Shown: piece by piece, positions 23,188-31,197 of the stretch
How positions within the stretch are numbered: position 1 is the first letter of the stretch
Layout of the letters: every line of letters starts with the position of its first letter
DNA from: JAYQPQ01 sp038145405
Lineage (GTDB): Bacteria; Pseudomonadota; Gammaproteobacteria; Pseudomonadales; GM7GCV1
Assembly (NCBI GenBank): GCA_038145405.1
Contig: JAYQPQ010000006.1
Coordinates: 1 to 44,033 of the forward strand
Direction of reading: 5' to 3'
DNA: 44,033 bases
Notes under the pieces: model-generated
The model's input: only the letters and a program-made list of their open reading frames with translations
Databases searched by the model: none
What the model was told of the DNA's origin: nothing
Program-made: the position numbers and the translations under genes

Positions 23188-25044
23188 ATGCACCGCAACA
23201 CTCATCGAATCGGACTTGGCCTGTCTGCAGCCCTGGTCAGCCTTGGGCTGGCCGCGCAGGGCAGCGACCTGGCCGGAGAAAATTGGATTTATCATCAGGG
23301 CGACTCGGGAGCCACGCGCTATTCGACCCTGTCGCAGATCAATACCTCCAACGTCGCTCAGCTAGAGCGCGCCTGGACTTTCCACACAGAGTCCGGCCGT
23401 TCGGCTAGCGCACCCATGGTGGTGGACAGTGTGATGTATTTCAGTGCCCCCAATGGTGTCTACGCCCTTGACGCCGTAACCGGTGAACAAATCTGGAAAT
23501 ACGCCCCGCCGGTTCCGGAAGGCGCTAACAATGCGGTGGGATTTGGCAATGTGCGTGGCGCCGGCGGAGCGGGTACTGCTCTGCGTGGCCCGACCTACTG
23601 GCCGGGTAACGACGAAGCGGGTCCGCGCATCTATAGCACCACCACGGATGGCTTGGCAGCGCTGGATGCTGCCAGCGGTGAATTGGTATTCACCTTCGGT
23701 GAAAACGGCATCATTGCCGGACTGCGCCCGGATTCTCCTGCAGCCTTTTACCAAAATGTCCTGATCACCCAGGGCGGCGTGGTTGAAGGGCGCGGTGACT
23801 CAGTCAAAGGCTGGGACATTCTGACGGGCGAACTGCTTTGGACTTTTTACCTGAAGGCACAGCCCGGCGATCCCAACCTCGAGCTGACCTGGCTGGATGG
23901 TAGTGCCGAGAGCGATTTCACGCCGAATATCTGGGGTCTGTTTACGGTCGACGAGGAGCGCGGCATCCTCTTTGTGCCGGTCGAGAAAGTTGGCAACGAC
24001 TATTGGGGCGCCCCGCATCCGGGCAACAATCTCTACAGCGATTCCCTGGTGGCGCTGGATGCTTTGACCGGTGAAATGATCTGGTACCAGCAGTTGGTAC
24101 ATCACGACATCTGGGACTTCGATATTGCTGCTGCGCCGACCCTGATCGAGGTAGAGCGTGACGGCGAGACCATTCCTGCCGTGGTACAGATGAACAAGAT
24201 GAGCCTGATGTTCATCTTTAACCGTGAAACCGGTGAGCCTATATTCGGCATGGAAGAACGTCCGGTACCTCAGACTACCGTACCCGGTGAGTGGACCTCG
24301 CCCACCCAGCCTTTTCCTATTCTGCCCGAGCCGCTGGCGCGCACCAGCATTACCCGGGATGAGCTGGCTAAGGTGACACCTGAGCACCAGGCTTTCTGTG
24401 AACGTCTCTGGGACCAATACAATCTTGAGCCGTCCAATATGTACGATCCCTGGCGAGCTGACCGCGACATCGTGCTCTTCCCCGGCGCGCAGGGCGGCAG
24501 CAACTGGTGGGGTGCGGCATTCAATCCGAGCCTCGATTTGATTTACGCCAATGTGCATAACGCCGGCCAGTGGGGTCGCGTCACCCAGAGAGAAAATGGC
24601 AGCTGGGGTAAGACGACGCCTGAGCAGGGCCGCTTCTGGGACAGCGCAAAAATGTGGAGCTGTTCTGAGCCACCCTGGGGTGAGCTGGTTGCGGTAGATG
24701 CCAATACCGGCCAGATCGCCTGGCGTGTCACTCTGGGCGAGTTCGAGGAGCTGACCGCGCAGGGCGTGCCGCCCACTGGCACCCCCATCATTGGAGGTGC
24801 CATCTCCACCGCCGGCAATGTGATCTTTATCGGCGGCACGGTGGACGGCTTTGTGCGGGCCCTTGATGCGCGCACCGGCGAAGAGCTGTGGCGCGATCGC
24901 CTGCCGGCACCCTCACAGGGCATGATCAGCACCTATATGGGCAGCGACGGCAAGCAGTACCTGATCGTTCCGGCCAATGGCGGGGGTTATTTCACCCGAA
25001 ACCTGAATAGCGATGAGGTGATTGCCTACCGCCTTCCCGATTGA
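23188..25044 (+). CDS. PQQ-dependent dehydrogenase, periplasmic (GDH/QDH-like class, no cytochrome domain)
   Basis: This is a 618-residue quinoprotein dehydrogenase, probably periplasmic, with a signal peptide at residues 1 to about 25 (GLGLSAALVSLGLAAQGS). It forms a PQQ beta-propeller: repeated W motifs such as NGVYALDAVTGEQIWKY, DGLAALDAASGELVF, DSLVALDALTGEMIWY and DGFVRALDARTGEELW are visible. The HHDIWDFDIAAAPTL segment matches the conserved active-site region of membrane glucose and quinate-type dehydrogenases. It lacks the N-terminal membrane helices of Gcd and has no cytochrome domain, so electrons must go to a separate acceptor. Substrate not predictable; glucose, another sugar or an alcohol are possible. 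No pqq biosynthesis genes are in the window. Confidence 0.88.
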   Translation: MHRNTHRIGLGLSAALVSLGLAAQGSDLAGENWIYHQGDSGATRYSTLSQINTSNVAQLERAWTFHTESGRSASAPMVVDSVMYFSAPNGVYALDAVTGEQIWKYAPPVPEGANNAVGFGNVRGAGGAGTALRGPTYWPGNDEAGPRIYSTTTDGLAALDAASGELVFTFGENGIIAGLRPDSPAAFYQNVLITQGGVVEGRGDSVKGWDILTGELLWTFYLKAQPGDPNLELTWLDGSAESDFTPNIWGLFTVDEERGILFVPVEKVGNDYWGAPHPGNNLYSDSLVALDALTGEMIWYQQLVHHDIWDFDIAAAPTLIEVERDGETIPAVVQMNKMSLMFIFNRETGEPIFGMEERPVPQTTVPGEWTSPTQPFPILPEPLARTSITRDELAKVTPEHQAFCERLWDQYNLEPSNMYDPWRADRDIVLFPGAQGGSNWWGAAFNPSLDLIYANVHNAGQWGRVTQRENGSWGKTTPEQGRFWDSAKMWSCSEPPWGELVAVDANTGQIAWRVTLGEFEELTAQGVPPTGTPIIGGAISTAGNVIFIGGTVDGFVRALDARTGEELWRDRLPAPSQGMISTYMGSDGKQYLIVPANGGGYFTRNLNSDEVIAYRLPD

Positions 25045-25063
25045 TTTCGGTCTGTTTCAAGCC

Positions 25064-25099
25064 AAAGGCCTGCAGGGTAATAGCCGCAGGCCTTTTTTA
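25064..25099 (+). terminator. Rho-independent terminator after the PQQ dehydrogenase
   Basis: AAAGGCCTGC (25064-25073) pairs perfectly with GCAGGCCTTT (25086-25095); the stem is followed by T residues. It lies 20 bases after the stop codon. Confidence 0.9.
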
Positions 25100-25218
25100 T
25101 TAGGCCCGTTGTTTCCAGCAGATTGCGCAGAAAATTCGCAAGAGTGTAAAGCCTTGGTAAAAGTAGGGTTAATTGCCGCAGCGCCTAACTAAGATGCGCT
25201 CAGTTGAGGAGAAGCCCT

Positions 25219-25836
25219 ATGTACTCCATTGCCGATTTCTACCGCCACGCACGCCTAATGCACGTGTACGTGTCGACCTTTGTGTTCAGCCTGCTCATTC
25301 TGTTCAGCCTGACTGGTCTGTTTCTCAACCATCCGGGGTGGTTTGAGACCAGTCCGCAGATGGAATCTGTACAGGGCCAGGTGGATGCGGCGCAGGCTCA
25401 TTTGCTGCAGGCAGCGGCAGGTATCGATAGCCAGCCCGATCTGGCTGGTCTGGCCGAGTATTTCCGCCAACGCTATGGGTTGGGCGAACCTGAGTACATG
25501 GCCTGGGACCGCAATTTCAACGAAGCCAGCCTGGATTTTTCCGCCCCGGGCGGCTATGCCCAGATTGTGCTGGACACAGTGACGGGCGGCTTCCAGATTC
25601 AGTCGCAAAGCTCGGGAGCCATCGAAATTCTCAATGACCTGCACAAGGGCCGCCACGCCGGCGGCCTGTGGCGCTGGGTGATCGATCTGACTGCCATGCT
25701 GGTGTTGGTTTTCGCGCTGACCGGCCTGGCACTCCTGGTCAACAGCCTGCGTTTTCGCACCACTGCCCTGGTACTGCTCGCGGCTGGCACCTTGAGCCCG
25801 CTGTTGATCTACTGGCTTGGTGTGCCCAGCCTATGA
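25219..25836 (+). CDS. PepSY-associated transmembrane protein
   Basis: This 205-residue inner-membrane protein belongs to the PepSY-TM family. An N-terminal helix with His residues (ARLMHVYVSTFVFSLLILFSLTGLFLNHP) is followed by a periplasmic PepSY-like region with a beta-rich stretch, then a second membrane segment (DLTAMLVLVFALTGLALLV) and a third (ALVLLAAGTLSPLLIYWLG). Histidines in HARLMHVY and LHKGRHAGGLW suggest haem or iron-linked functions, as for other PepSY-TM reductases, but this is inference. ATG at 25219 follows a good site (GAGGAG); the upstream TTG at 25204 is less likely. It overlaps the start region of the DUF2271 gene. Confidence 0.82.
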   Translation: MYSIADFYRHARLMHVYVSTFVFSLLILFSLTGLFLNHPGWFETSPQMESVQGQVDAAQAHLLQAAAGIDSQPDLAGLAEYFRQRYGLGEPEYMAWDRNFNEASLDFSAPGGYAQIVLDTVTGGFQIQSQSSGAIEILNDLHKGRHAGGLWRWVIDLTAMLVLVFALTGLALLVNSLRFRTTALVLLAAGTLSPLLIYWLGVPSL

Positions 25837-25862
25837 ATCCAATGTTAGTGAAGGATCATTCC

Positions 25863-26393
25863 ATGCCTTTTCATTTGCGCCAACTGGCAACTCTATTAGT
25901 CGGTATTCTCGCCCTGACCGGGTTGTCGCCGTCGCTGGCCCAGACATCCAACCCGGCACAAAGCGGGCTGAGCATATCGCTTGAGATAGGTGCTTCGGCC
26001 GCAGCTACCCGTTCTCGGCCGCCCTTTGTGGCGATCTGGCTGGAAACTCCAGACGGTGAAGCCGTCACCACTATAGAAACCTGGTATAACCGCTCGCGCT
26101 GGCTGCCCGAACTCAGCCAGTGGTGGCGCAAGCTCGGCATGCTCGGGCCGGCACAGTACGATGCCGTAACCGGCGCAACGCGCCGCGCTGGGAGCTACCA
26201 GATTGAATGGGATGGCCTGACGGTGTCCGGCGAGGCGGTTCCCGTAGGCGAATACGATCTTTGGGTGGAAGCAGCCCGCGAGCACGGCGGTCACGATCGC
26301 GTGCGTATTCGCGTCGATTTTCGCCAGCCGGGTAGCCGGGCCAGCGGGCAGGGCCAGGCTGAGTTGGGACAGATTGAGACGGTGGTGCACTGA
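25863..26393 (+). CDS. DUF2271 periplasmic protein
   Basis: This 176-residue protein has a signal peptide (residues 1 to about 24, LATLLVGILALTGLSPSLAQ) and then one DUF2271 domain, seen in IWLETPDGEAVTTIETWYNRSRWLPELSQWW, DAVTGATRRAGSYQIEWDGLT and VGEYDLWVEAAREHGGHDRVR. The family is often found next to PepSY-TM proteins and ApbE-like flavin transferases; here it directly follows the PepSY gene, but no ApbE is present. ATG at 25863 has the better ribosome-binding site (AAGGA); ATG at 25833 is also in frame. Function unknown, likely tied to its PepSY neighbour. Confidence 0.82.
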   Translation: MPFHLRQLATLLVGILALTGLSPSLAQTSNPAQSGLSISLEIGASAAATRSRPPFVAIWLETPDGEAVTTIETWYNRSRWLPELSQWWRKLGMLGPAQYDAVTGATRRAGSYQIEWDGLTVSGEAVPVGEYDLWVEAAREHGGHDRVRIRVDFRQPGSRASGQGQAELGQIETVVH

Positions 26394-26505
26394 GGGAAAA
26401 GCCAGTGCAAGCTGATTTGATTAAGAATCCTTTACTAATTGCTGCTGCCAATTTGCGTGCGAAGCGCTACCTTCTTGGAAGCAGAGCACCTGGGGAGGCG
26501 ATGCC

Positions 26506-26691
26506 ATGATCAGGTACGGTATTTTGGCCACGATCGCGTTGCTATTGGCGGCGGCCGTGGTGGCAACCTTGCGCGACGAGGGTGCAACCGACCGCTCCAA
26601 CGCAGGAATCGCCAGCAATCTGGGGCAGGGGGATCTGCAGCAACGTTTGTCGGCACTGAATGTAGAAAGTTTCCGAGTTTTGATCGGCTGA
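26506..26691 (+). CDS. Small membrane-anchored protein of unknown function
   Basis: This 61-codon gene has a strong ribosome-binding site (GGGGAGG, 7 bases before ATG), which argues that it is translated. Residues 1-23 (MIRYGILATIALLLAAAVVATL) are one hydrophobic helix, either a signal anchor or an uncleaved signal peptide; residues 24-61 are polar (LRDEGATDRSN ... LQQRLSALNVESFRVLIG). I do not recognise the family. Given the truncated genes elsewhere in the window, it could be a shortened gene, but no parent is apparent. Confidence 0.5.
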   Translation: MIRYGILATIALLLAAAVVATLRDEGATDRSNAGIASNLGQGDLQQRLSALNVESFRVLIG

Positions 26692-26719
26692 CGAAAACTC
26701 GTAAGTGATTGAATTGAAA

Positions 26720-26796
26720 TGGTAGCTACGGGTGGACTTGAACCACCGACCCCAGCATTATGAATGCTGTGCTCTAACCAGCTGAGCTACGTAGCC
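26720..26796 (-). tRNA. tRNA-Met (anticodon CAU), elongator type
   Basis: A 77-base tRNA with encoded CCA on the minus strand. The anticodon loop reads TTCATAA (anticodon CAT); the D-loop CTCAGCTGGTTAGAG and T-loop GGTTCAAGTCC are regular. The sequence resembles elongator tRNA-Met more than tRNA-Ile2. The first acceptor pair is G1-U72, a wobble. It lies between the 61-residue gene and the dsbD-like gene. Confidence 0.93.
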
Positions 26797-26936
26797 ATAT
26801 TTCACGCGAGGCGGCGAATTTTAGTGGGCAGTTGCCCGAATCGCAAGCCTTGGTGCTTGTCTGCCACCTTGCAAATGCCTCGCATATTGGGCCCTTGCGG
26901 CGACATCCCGCAGCGAAAGCTCCATAATAGCGCCCC

Positions 26937-29000
26937 ATGAAACCTAGCCTCCCCAGCCTGATTGCCGCACTCTTCGCCGCGCTGACGCCGTTCGCGGCAG
27001 TTCAGGCCGTCGATAGTGTCACGGCGCCCTCGATCCAGGTCAGTCTGCTGTCCGAGCAGGCGGTGGTGGTGCCGGGACAAAGCCTGTCGGTAGGGGTACT
27101 GCTCGAACCGGCACCGGGCTGGCATACCTACTGGCGCAATCCGGGGGATACGGGGCTGCCCACGCGCATCGAATGGAATTTACCGCAGGGCGTTACGGCC
27201 GGCGAACTGCAGTGGCCCTTGCCGGAGCGCGCCGACTATCTGGGCCTCACCAACTATGGCTACAAGGGCCCGGCTCTGCTGATCGCCGACCTGCAGATTC
27301 CCGCTAACTTTGCCGCCGATCAACTGACCGTAGCCGCGCAGGTCGACTGGCTGGTGTGCGAGGAAGTTTGCATTCCCGGCCGCGCCAGCCTGGATATAGC
27401 TTTGCCGTTGGCAGCCGTGGCCGAACTGTCGCCTGCAGCTGCCCGCTTTGCCGAGACCCGTCAGAGCCATGCTGGTCCGCTGCAATATGCCTCGGCCAAT
27501 TTTCAGTTTGGCGCCGAGGCGGTCATTCAACTGCACGGCGTGGAAAACGCCGTGCTGCAAGCGCGCGGAACCAGCTTTTTCCCCCTGCAACCGGGCTATG
27601 CCGATAACGCTGCCACGCCGCGCGTCATTCGAGCCGCCGATGGGCTGCTAATTCAGACCGGGCTCAGGGAAGGCAGCCTGATCGTACCGGACGCGCTGGA
27701 AGGTCTGCTGGTGTTCGAAACTGAGGCCGGTCCGCGTGCTGTGCAGTTCACCGCCCAGCCGGACCCGAGTCTGATTCCGGGCACGGGCTCTGCCCCCGCG
27801 CTCGATACCAGCCTGCTGCTCATTCTGGTCTTTGCCCTGCTCGGCGGGCTGATCCTTAACCTGATGCCCTGCGTATTCCCCATTTTGTCGCTCAAGGCGC
27901 TCAAGATTGTCGAGTCGGGGCACTACTCCAACGCCGAACGCCGCTGGCACGGCCTTGCCTATGGTGCCGGCGTGCTGGCCTGCTTTCTTTTGGTGGCGGG
28001 TGTTTTGCTGGGACTGCGCTCAGCGGGTCAGGGCATTGGCTGGGGCTTTCAGTTGCAGTCACCGGTCTTCGTTGCCCTGCTGGCCTACCTGCTCTTTATC
28101 CTTGGGCTATCGCTCTCCGGCTTTGTCGAGCTGGGCACTTCGCTCATGCGGGTCGGCAATCTGGCCTACGACGCCAGCAAGGTCAGCGGTTCCTTTTTTA
28201 CCGGCGCCTTGGCTGTCATTGTGGCCACGCCCTGTACCGCGCCCTTTATGGGCACGGCCATGGGCGTGGCTGTGACCCTGCCGGCGGGCCTGGCGCTATT
28301 GGTGTTTGCCTTCCTTGGCCTGGGCTTGGCGCTGCCTATTCTGCTGATCAGCTTTATACCCTGGCTGGCGGGTTGGTTGCCGCGCCCCGGCGCCTGGATG
28401 GAGACCTTTAAGGAATTTCTCGCCTTCCCCCTCTACCTGACGGTGATCTGGCTGCTCTGGGTACTGACCCGCCAAACCGATGCCAGCACCCTGGCGCTGG
28501 TCTTGATCGGCATGGTGCTGATCGGCTTTGCGCTCTGGGTGTGGAAGCAGGCAGCGCGCGCTAAAACTCCGGCCTGGGGCCGCGGTCTGGCCATTCTGGC
28601 CGCACTACTTGCCGTACTGATGCTACCGCTGCAGGTCATGGGCAGTAAGGATGGCCCGCTTCTGGCGTCCCAGGCCTGGTCGAATGCTGCTCTCAGCGCG
28701 GCGCAGGCGAGTGGCCGGCCGGTGTTCGTCAATTTCACCGCCGACTGGTGCATTACCTGCAAGGTCAACGAGCGTCTGGTGCTGGAAACGGAGAATACCG
28801 CACAGCTATTTACCGAGCGGGAGGTGGTCTACCTGAAGGGCGACTGGACCAATGCCGACGAGAATATTACCCGCGTACTGGGGCAGTTCGGTCGCAACGG
28901 CGTGCCGCTCTATCTGGTCTATTTGCCAGGCCAGGCTGAGCCGCAGATTCTGCCCCAAATCCTGACCTTCGGTACGCTCAGCGATGCGTTGGGCAGCTAG
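26937..29000 (+). CDS. Protein-disulfide reductase, DsbD/ScsB family
   Basis: This inner-membrane electron conductor passes reducing power from cytoplasmic thioredoxin to the periplasm. The 687-residue protein has a signal peptide, an N-terminal periplasmic domain with the LEPAPGWHTYWRNPGDTGLP segment typical of the ScsB subgroup and a Cys pair at C141/C145 (CEEVC), then eight membrane helices with the paired cysteines NLMPCVFPILSLK and ATPCTAPFMG, and a C-terminal thioredoxin domain with CxxC (ADWCITCKVN). At nearly 690 residues it is longer than E. coli DsbD (565), as expected for ScsB-like proteins. No suppressor-of-copper-sensitivity partner genes are next to it. Confidence 0.9.
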   Translation: MKPSLPSLIAALFAALTPFAAVQAVDSVTAPSIQVSLLSEQAVVVPGQSLSVGVLLEPAPGWHTYWRNPGDTGLPTRIEWNLPQGVTAGELQWPLPERADYLGLTNYGYKGPALLIADLQIPANFAADQLTVAAQVDWLVCEEVCIPGRASLDIALPLAAVAELSPAAARFAETRQSHAGPLQYASANFQFGAEAVIQLHGVENAVLQARGTSFFPLQPGYADNAATPRVIRAADGLLIQTGLREGSLIVPDALEGLLVFETEAGPRAVQFTAQPDPSLIPGTGSAPALDTSLLLILVFALLGGLILNLMPCVFPILSLKALKIVESGHYSNAERRWHGLAYGAGVLACFLLVAGVLLGLRSAGQGIGWGFQLQSPVFVALLAYLLFILGLSLSGFVELGTSLMRVGNLAYDASKVSGSFFTGALAVIVATPCTAPFMGTAMGVAVTLPAGLALLVFAFLGLGLALPILLISFIPWLAGWLPRPGAWMETFKEFLAFPLYLTVIWLLWVLTRQTDASTLALVLIGMVLIGFALWVWKQAARAKTPAWGRGLAILAALLAVLMLPLQVMGSKDGPLLASQAWSNAALSAAQASGRPVFVNFTADWCITCKVNERLVLETENTAQLFTEREVVYLKGDWTNADENITRVLGQFGRNGVPLYLVYLPGQAEPQILPQILTFGTLSDALGS

Positions 29001-29005
29001 CCGGC

Positions 29006-29011
29006 TATAAT
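29006..29011 (+). promoter_or_regulatory. Possible -10 element for hemB
   Basis: A perfect TATAAT lies 29 bases before the hemB ATG, in the short gap after dsbD. No good -35 is seen at the right spacing, so the promoter is only suggested. Confidence 0.3.
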
Positions 29012-29040
29012 GGCGCCAGCCCCGATTTCAGGCTCAGCGC

Positions 29041-30045
29041 ATGACCCAGATCGACAAATTCAGCTTTCCCCTGACTCGTCTGCGACGCAATCGCCGCACG
29101 CCCTGGTCGCGCCGAATGGTGGCGGAAAGTCAGTTGGCTGCCAGCGATCTCATTTGGCCGCTCTTTATTCATGACGCCAAGTCCGACCGCAGCGTGGACT
29201 CGATGCCCGGTGTGTCGCGGCTGTCGCCCGATTCGCTGCTGCGCGCTGCAGAGCGGGCTTTGCAGCTCGGCATACCTGCCGTAGCGCTGTTCCCCAGTAT
29301 CGAGGCGAAATTAAAAGACGAGCAAGGCAGCGAAGCCTTCAACCCGCAAAATCTGGTGTGCCGGTCGGTAGCCGCTATCAAACAGCGCTTCCCTGATCTG
29401 GGCGTTATTTGCGATGTCGCGCTCGACCCCTACACCAGCCACGGTCAGGACGGGCTGCTGGTAGATGGCTATGTCATTAACGACACCACCGTCGAGGTGC
29501 TGGCGCAGCAAGCGCTGGTGCAGGCGGCCGCGGGCTGCGATGTCATCGCCCCCTCCGACATGATGGACGGACGCGTGGCTGCCATTCGTAAGGCGCTCGA
29601 TGCCAAGGGCTTCGCCGATACCCAGATCATGTCTTACGCAGCCAAGTACAACTCGGCCTTTTACGGGCCCTTCCGCGATGCCGTGGGTTCGGCCAGCAAC
29701 CCCAACGCACGTTCCGGCGGCAAGGGCACCTACCAGATGGATCCGGCCAATGCCGACGAAGCCCTGCGCGAGGTGGCTCTTGATATCGCCGAGGGCGCCG
29801 ATTCCGTTATCGTTAAACCCGGCATGCCCTACCTGGACATTGTGTGCCGCGTGAAGCAGGAGTTCAGGGTGCCCACCTTTGTCTATCAGGTGTCGGGTGA
29901 GTATGCCATGCTGCATGCCGCCGCCGAGCGCGGCTGGCTCGACCTCGAGCGCGTCATGCTGGAAAGTCTGCTGGCCTTCAAGCGTGCCGGTGCCGATGGT
30001 ATCTGGACCTACTACGCGCCCTTCGCCGCCGAACAGCTGAAATAA
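29041..30045 (+). CDS. hemB: Delta-aminolevulinic acid dehydratase (porphobilinogen synthase)
   Basis: HemB condenses two 5-aminolevulinate molecules to porphobilinogen for haem. The 334-residue protein has the active-site lysines in MSYAAKYNSAFYGPFRDA and VKPGMPYLD. The metal region reads CDVALDPYTSHGQDGL: the Cys ligands of the zinc-type enzymes are replaced by Ala, Asp and Thr, as in the Mg-dependent Pseudomonas enzyme. With hemA in the same window, two early steps of the pathway are covered, but the genes are not in one operon. Confidence 0.97.
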   Translation: MTQIDKFSFPLTRLRRNRRTPWSRRMVAESQLAASDLIWPLFIHDAKSDRSVDSMPGVSRLSPDSLLRAAERALQLGIPAVALFPSIEAKLKDEQGSEAFNPQNLVCRSVAAIKQRFPDLGVICDVALDPYTSHGQDGLLVDGYVINDTTVEVLAQQALVQAAAGCDVIAPSDMMDGRVAAIRKALDAKGFADTQIMSYAAKYNSAFYGPFRDAVGSASNPNARSGGKGTYQMDPANADEALREVALDIAEGADSVIVKPGMPYLDIVCRVKQEFRVPTFVYQVSGEYAMLHAAAERGWLDLERVMLESLLAFKRAGADGIWTYYAPFAAEQLK

Positions 30046-30098
30046 TACTGTCATGCACCCGCGGCAGAATGCGCCGCATGCAGGCTCCACCGATCGAT

Positions 30099-30533
30099 AT
30101 GGGCAAAACTTCCATCCTCTTCCTGTGCACGGGAAATTCTTGCCGCAGCCAGATGGCGGAAGGCTGGATGCATTATTTCTGGCAGGAAGAGTTCGAGGTG
30201 TTTTCGGCGGGCATCGAGGCCCATGGCATCAACCCCCATGCCGTGCGGGTGATGCAAGAGGTCGGCGTAGACATTGCCCGCCAGGGTTCCAAAACCATCG
30301 AGCAATTGCCGGTTCGGGAATTCGACTACGTAATCTCGGTATGCGATCACGCCAGCAAGAGCTGTCCCAGCTTGGCGGGTCGGCTGGGGCGCATCCACGT
30401 CGCCTTCGACGATCCTCCGCGTCTGGCGCGCGACGCGCAAAATGAACAGTCTATGCTGGAACCCTACCGCCGCCTGCGCGACGAGATTCGCCACTTTATC
30501 AGTGAGCTCGACAATTACCTGAATCTGCCCTGA
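30099..30533 (+). CDS. ArsC-like low-molecular-weight phosphatase (thioredoxin-coupled arsenate reductase type)
   Basis: This 144-residue protein has the LMW-PTPase loop LFLCTGNSCRSQMAEG (CX5R, Cys10) and the two further cysteines, C82 and C89 (VCDHASKSC), that make the three-cysteine relay of thioredoxin-linked arsenate reductases such as S. aureus ArsC. The fold and spacing match well. The start is uncertain: ATGs at 30069 and 30078 are in frame, but 30099 gives the family N-terminus. There is no arsR or ars efflux gene nearby, so a role in arsenate resistance is inferred from the cysteines only. Confidence 0.88.
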   Translation: MGKTSILFLCTGNSCRSQMAEGWMHYFWQEEFEVFSAGIEAHGINPHAVRVMQEVGVDIARQGSKTIEQLPVREFDYVISVCDHASKSCPSLAGRLGRIHVAFDDPPRLARDAQNEQSMLEPYRRLRDEIRHFISELDNYLNLP

Positions 30534-30627
30534 GCGGCTTTCTCTCGAATCCTTGATCTGGCTCAGGTTGCCTGAATCGCGGTCTGCGCATAATCGCCTC
30601 CAGAGCTAAACAAGTGGGGGGATTTCC

Positions 30628-30834
30628 ATGTTGGATGAAACCAATGTCGGCCTGATTGATAGGGCGCTGCGTGTGCTCGCTGGGTTGGCCGTGCTGGTTC
30701 TCGCGCATGTGCTGGCCGTCAGCATTTTCGTGCAGGCACTGATGATCGTGCTCGGCTCGATTGTGATAGTGACGGGCTTCGTTGGCTATTGCCTGATCTA
30801 CCAGATGCTAGGTATTCGCACGAGCAGAAACTAG
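30628..30834 (+). CDS. DUF2892 small inner-membrane protein
   Basis: A 68-residue protein with two membrane helices (VLAGLAVLVLAHVLAVSIFVQ and ALMIVLGSIVIVTGFVGYCLIYQ). The start NVGLIDRALRVLAG is typical of DUF2892/YgaP-like membrane domains, which often accompany rhodanese domains; here it stands alone. A weak promoter candidate lies upstream: TTGCCT (30568-30573) and CATAAT (30589-30594), 15 bases apart. Its stop overlaps the stop of the convergent gene downstream. Role unknown. Confidence 0.82.
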   Translation: MLDETNVGLIDRALRVLAGLAVLVLAHVLAVSIFVQALMIVLGSIVIVTGFVGYCLIYQMLGIRTSRN

Positions 30835-31124
30835 TTGCGGCGCAATCCGAGGCGGGTCATTTCGCCCCAGCCTTCCTGTTTGCGCACAAATTGCCACCAA
30901 CCCTGTACCCGCCAGATGTTATGCGGCTGGTGAATAAACTCAATGCCGTCGATACCAGGCATCAGCATATCGAGAATTACCAGATCAACTGGATTGGCCA
31001 ACAATTCCAGCATGGCAACTTCGCCGTCCCCGGAATGACTGACCTCGTGCCCGGCACGCTTAAGCTTGAAGTTGAGCAGGTCGATGTCCAGCGGATCGTC
31101 GTCGGCGATAAATATATGGGCCAT
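30831..31124 (-). CDS. Truncated response-regulator receiver domain fused to an unrelated C-terminal tail
   Basis: Residues 1-64 are the first half of a CheY-like receiver domain: FIADDDPLDIDLLNFKLKRAGHEV with the acidic pair, and VDLVILDMLMPGIDGIEF with the phospho-acceptor Asp52. The conserved Thr/Ser and Lys (beta-4 and beta-5) are absent. From about residue 65 the sequence switches to HQPHNIWRVQGWWQFVRKQEGWGEMTRLGLRRN, which is not receiver-like. It resembles the basic, Trp-rich tail seen at the end of some inner-membrane GT2 glycosyltransferases (inference from pattern). The simplest reading is an in-frame deletion joining a response regulator to the end of a downstream gene (junction about 30920-30945). 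It lies 73 bases after ychF. Confidence 0.65.
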   Translation of the reverse strand: MAHIFIADDDPLDIDLLNFKLKRAGHEVSHSGDGEVAMLELLANPVDLVILDMLMPGIDGIEFIHQPHNIWRVQGWWQFVRKQEGWGEMTRLGLRRN

Positions 31125-31197
31125 GGATGAACTTTAACCGATGGCCATGGGGCTGAACAGCTTGCAGCCCCGGTGCTCCGCAGAGAAAAGCGCGGGC

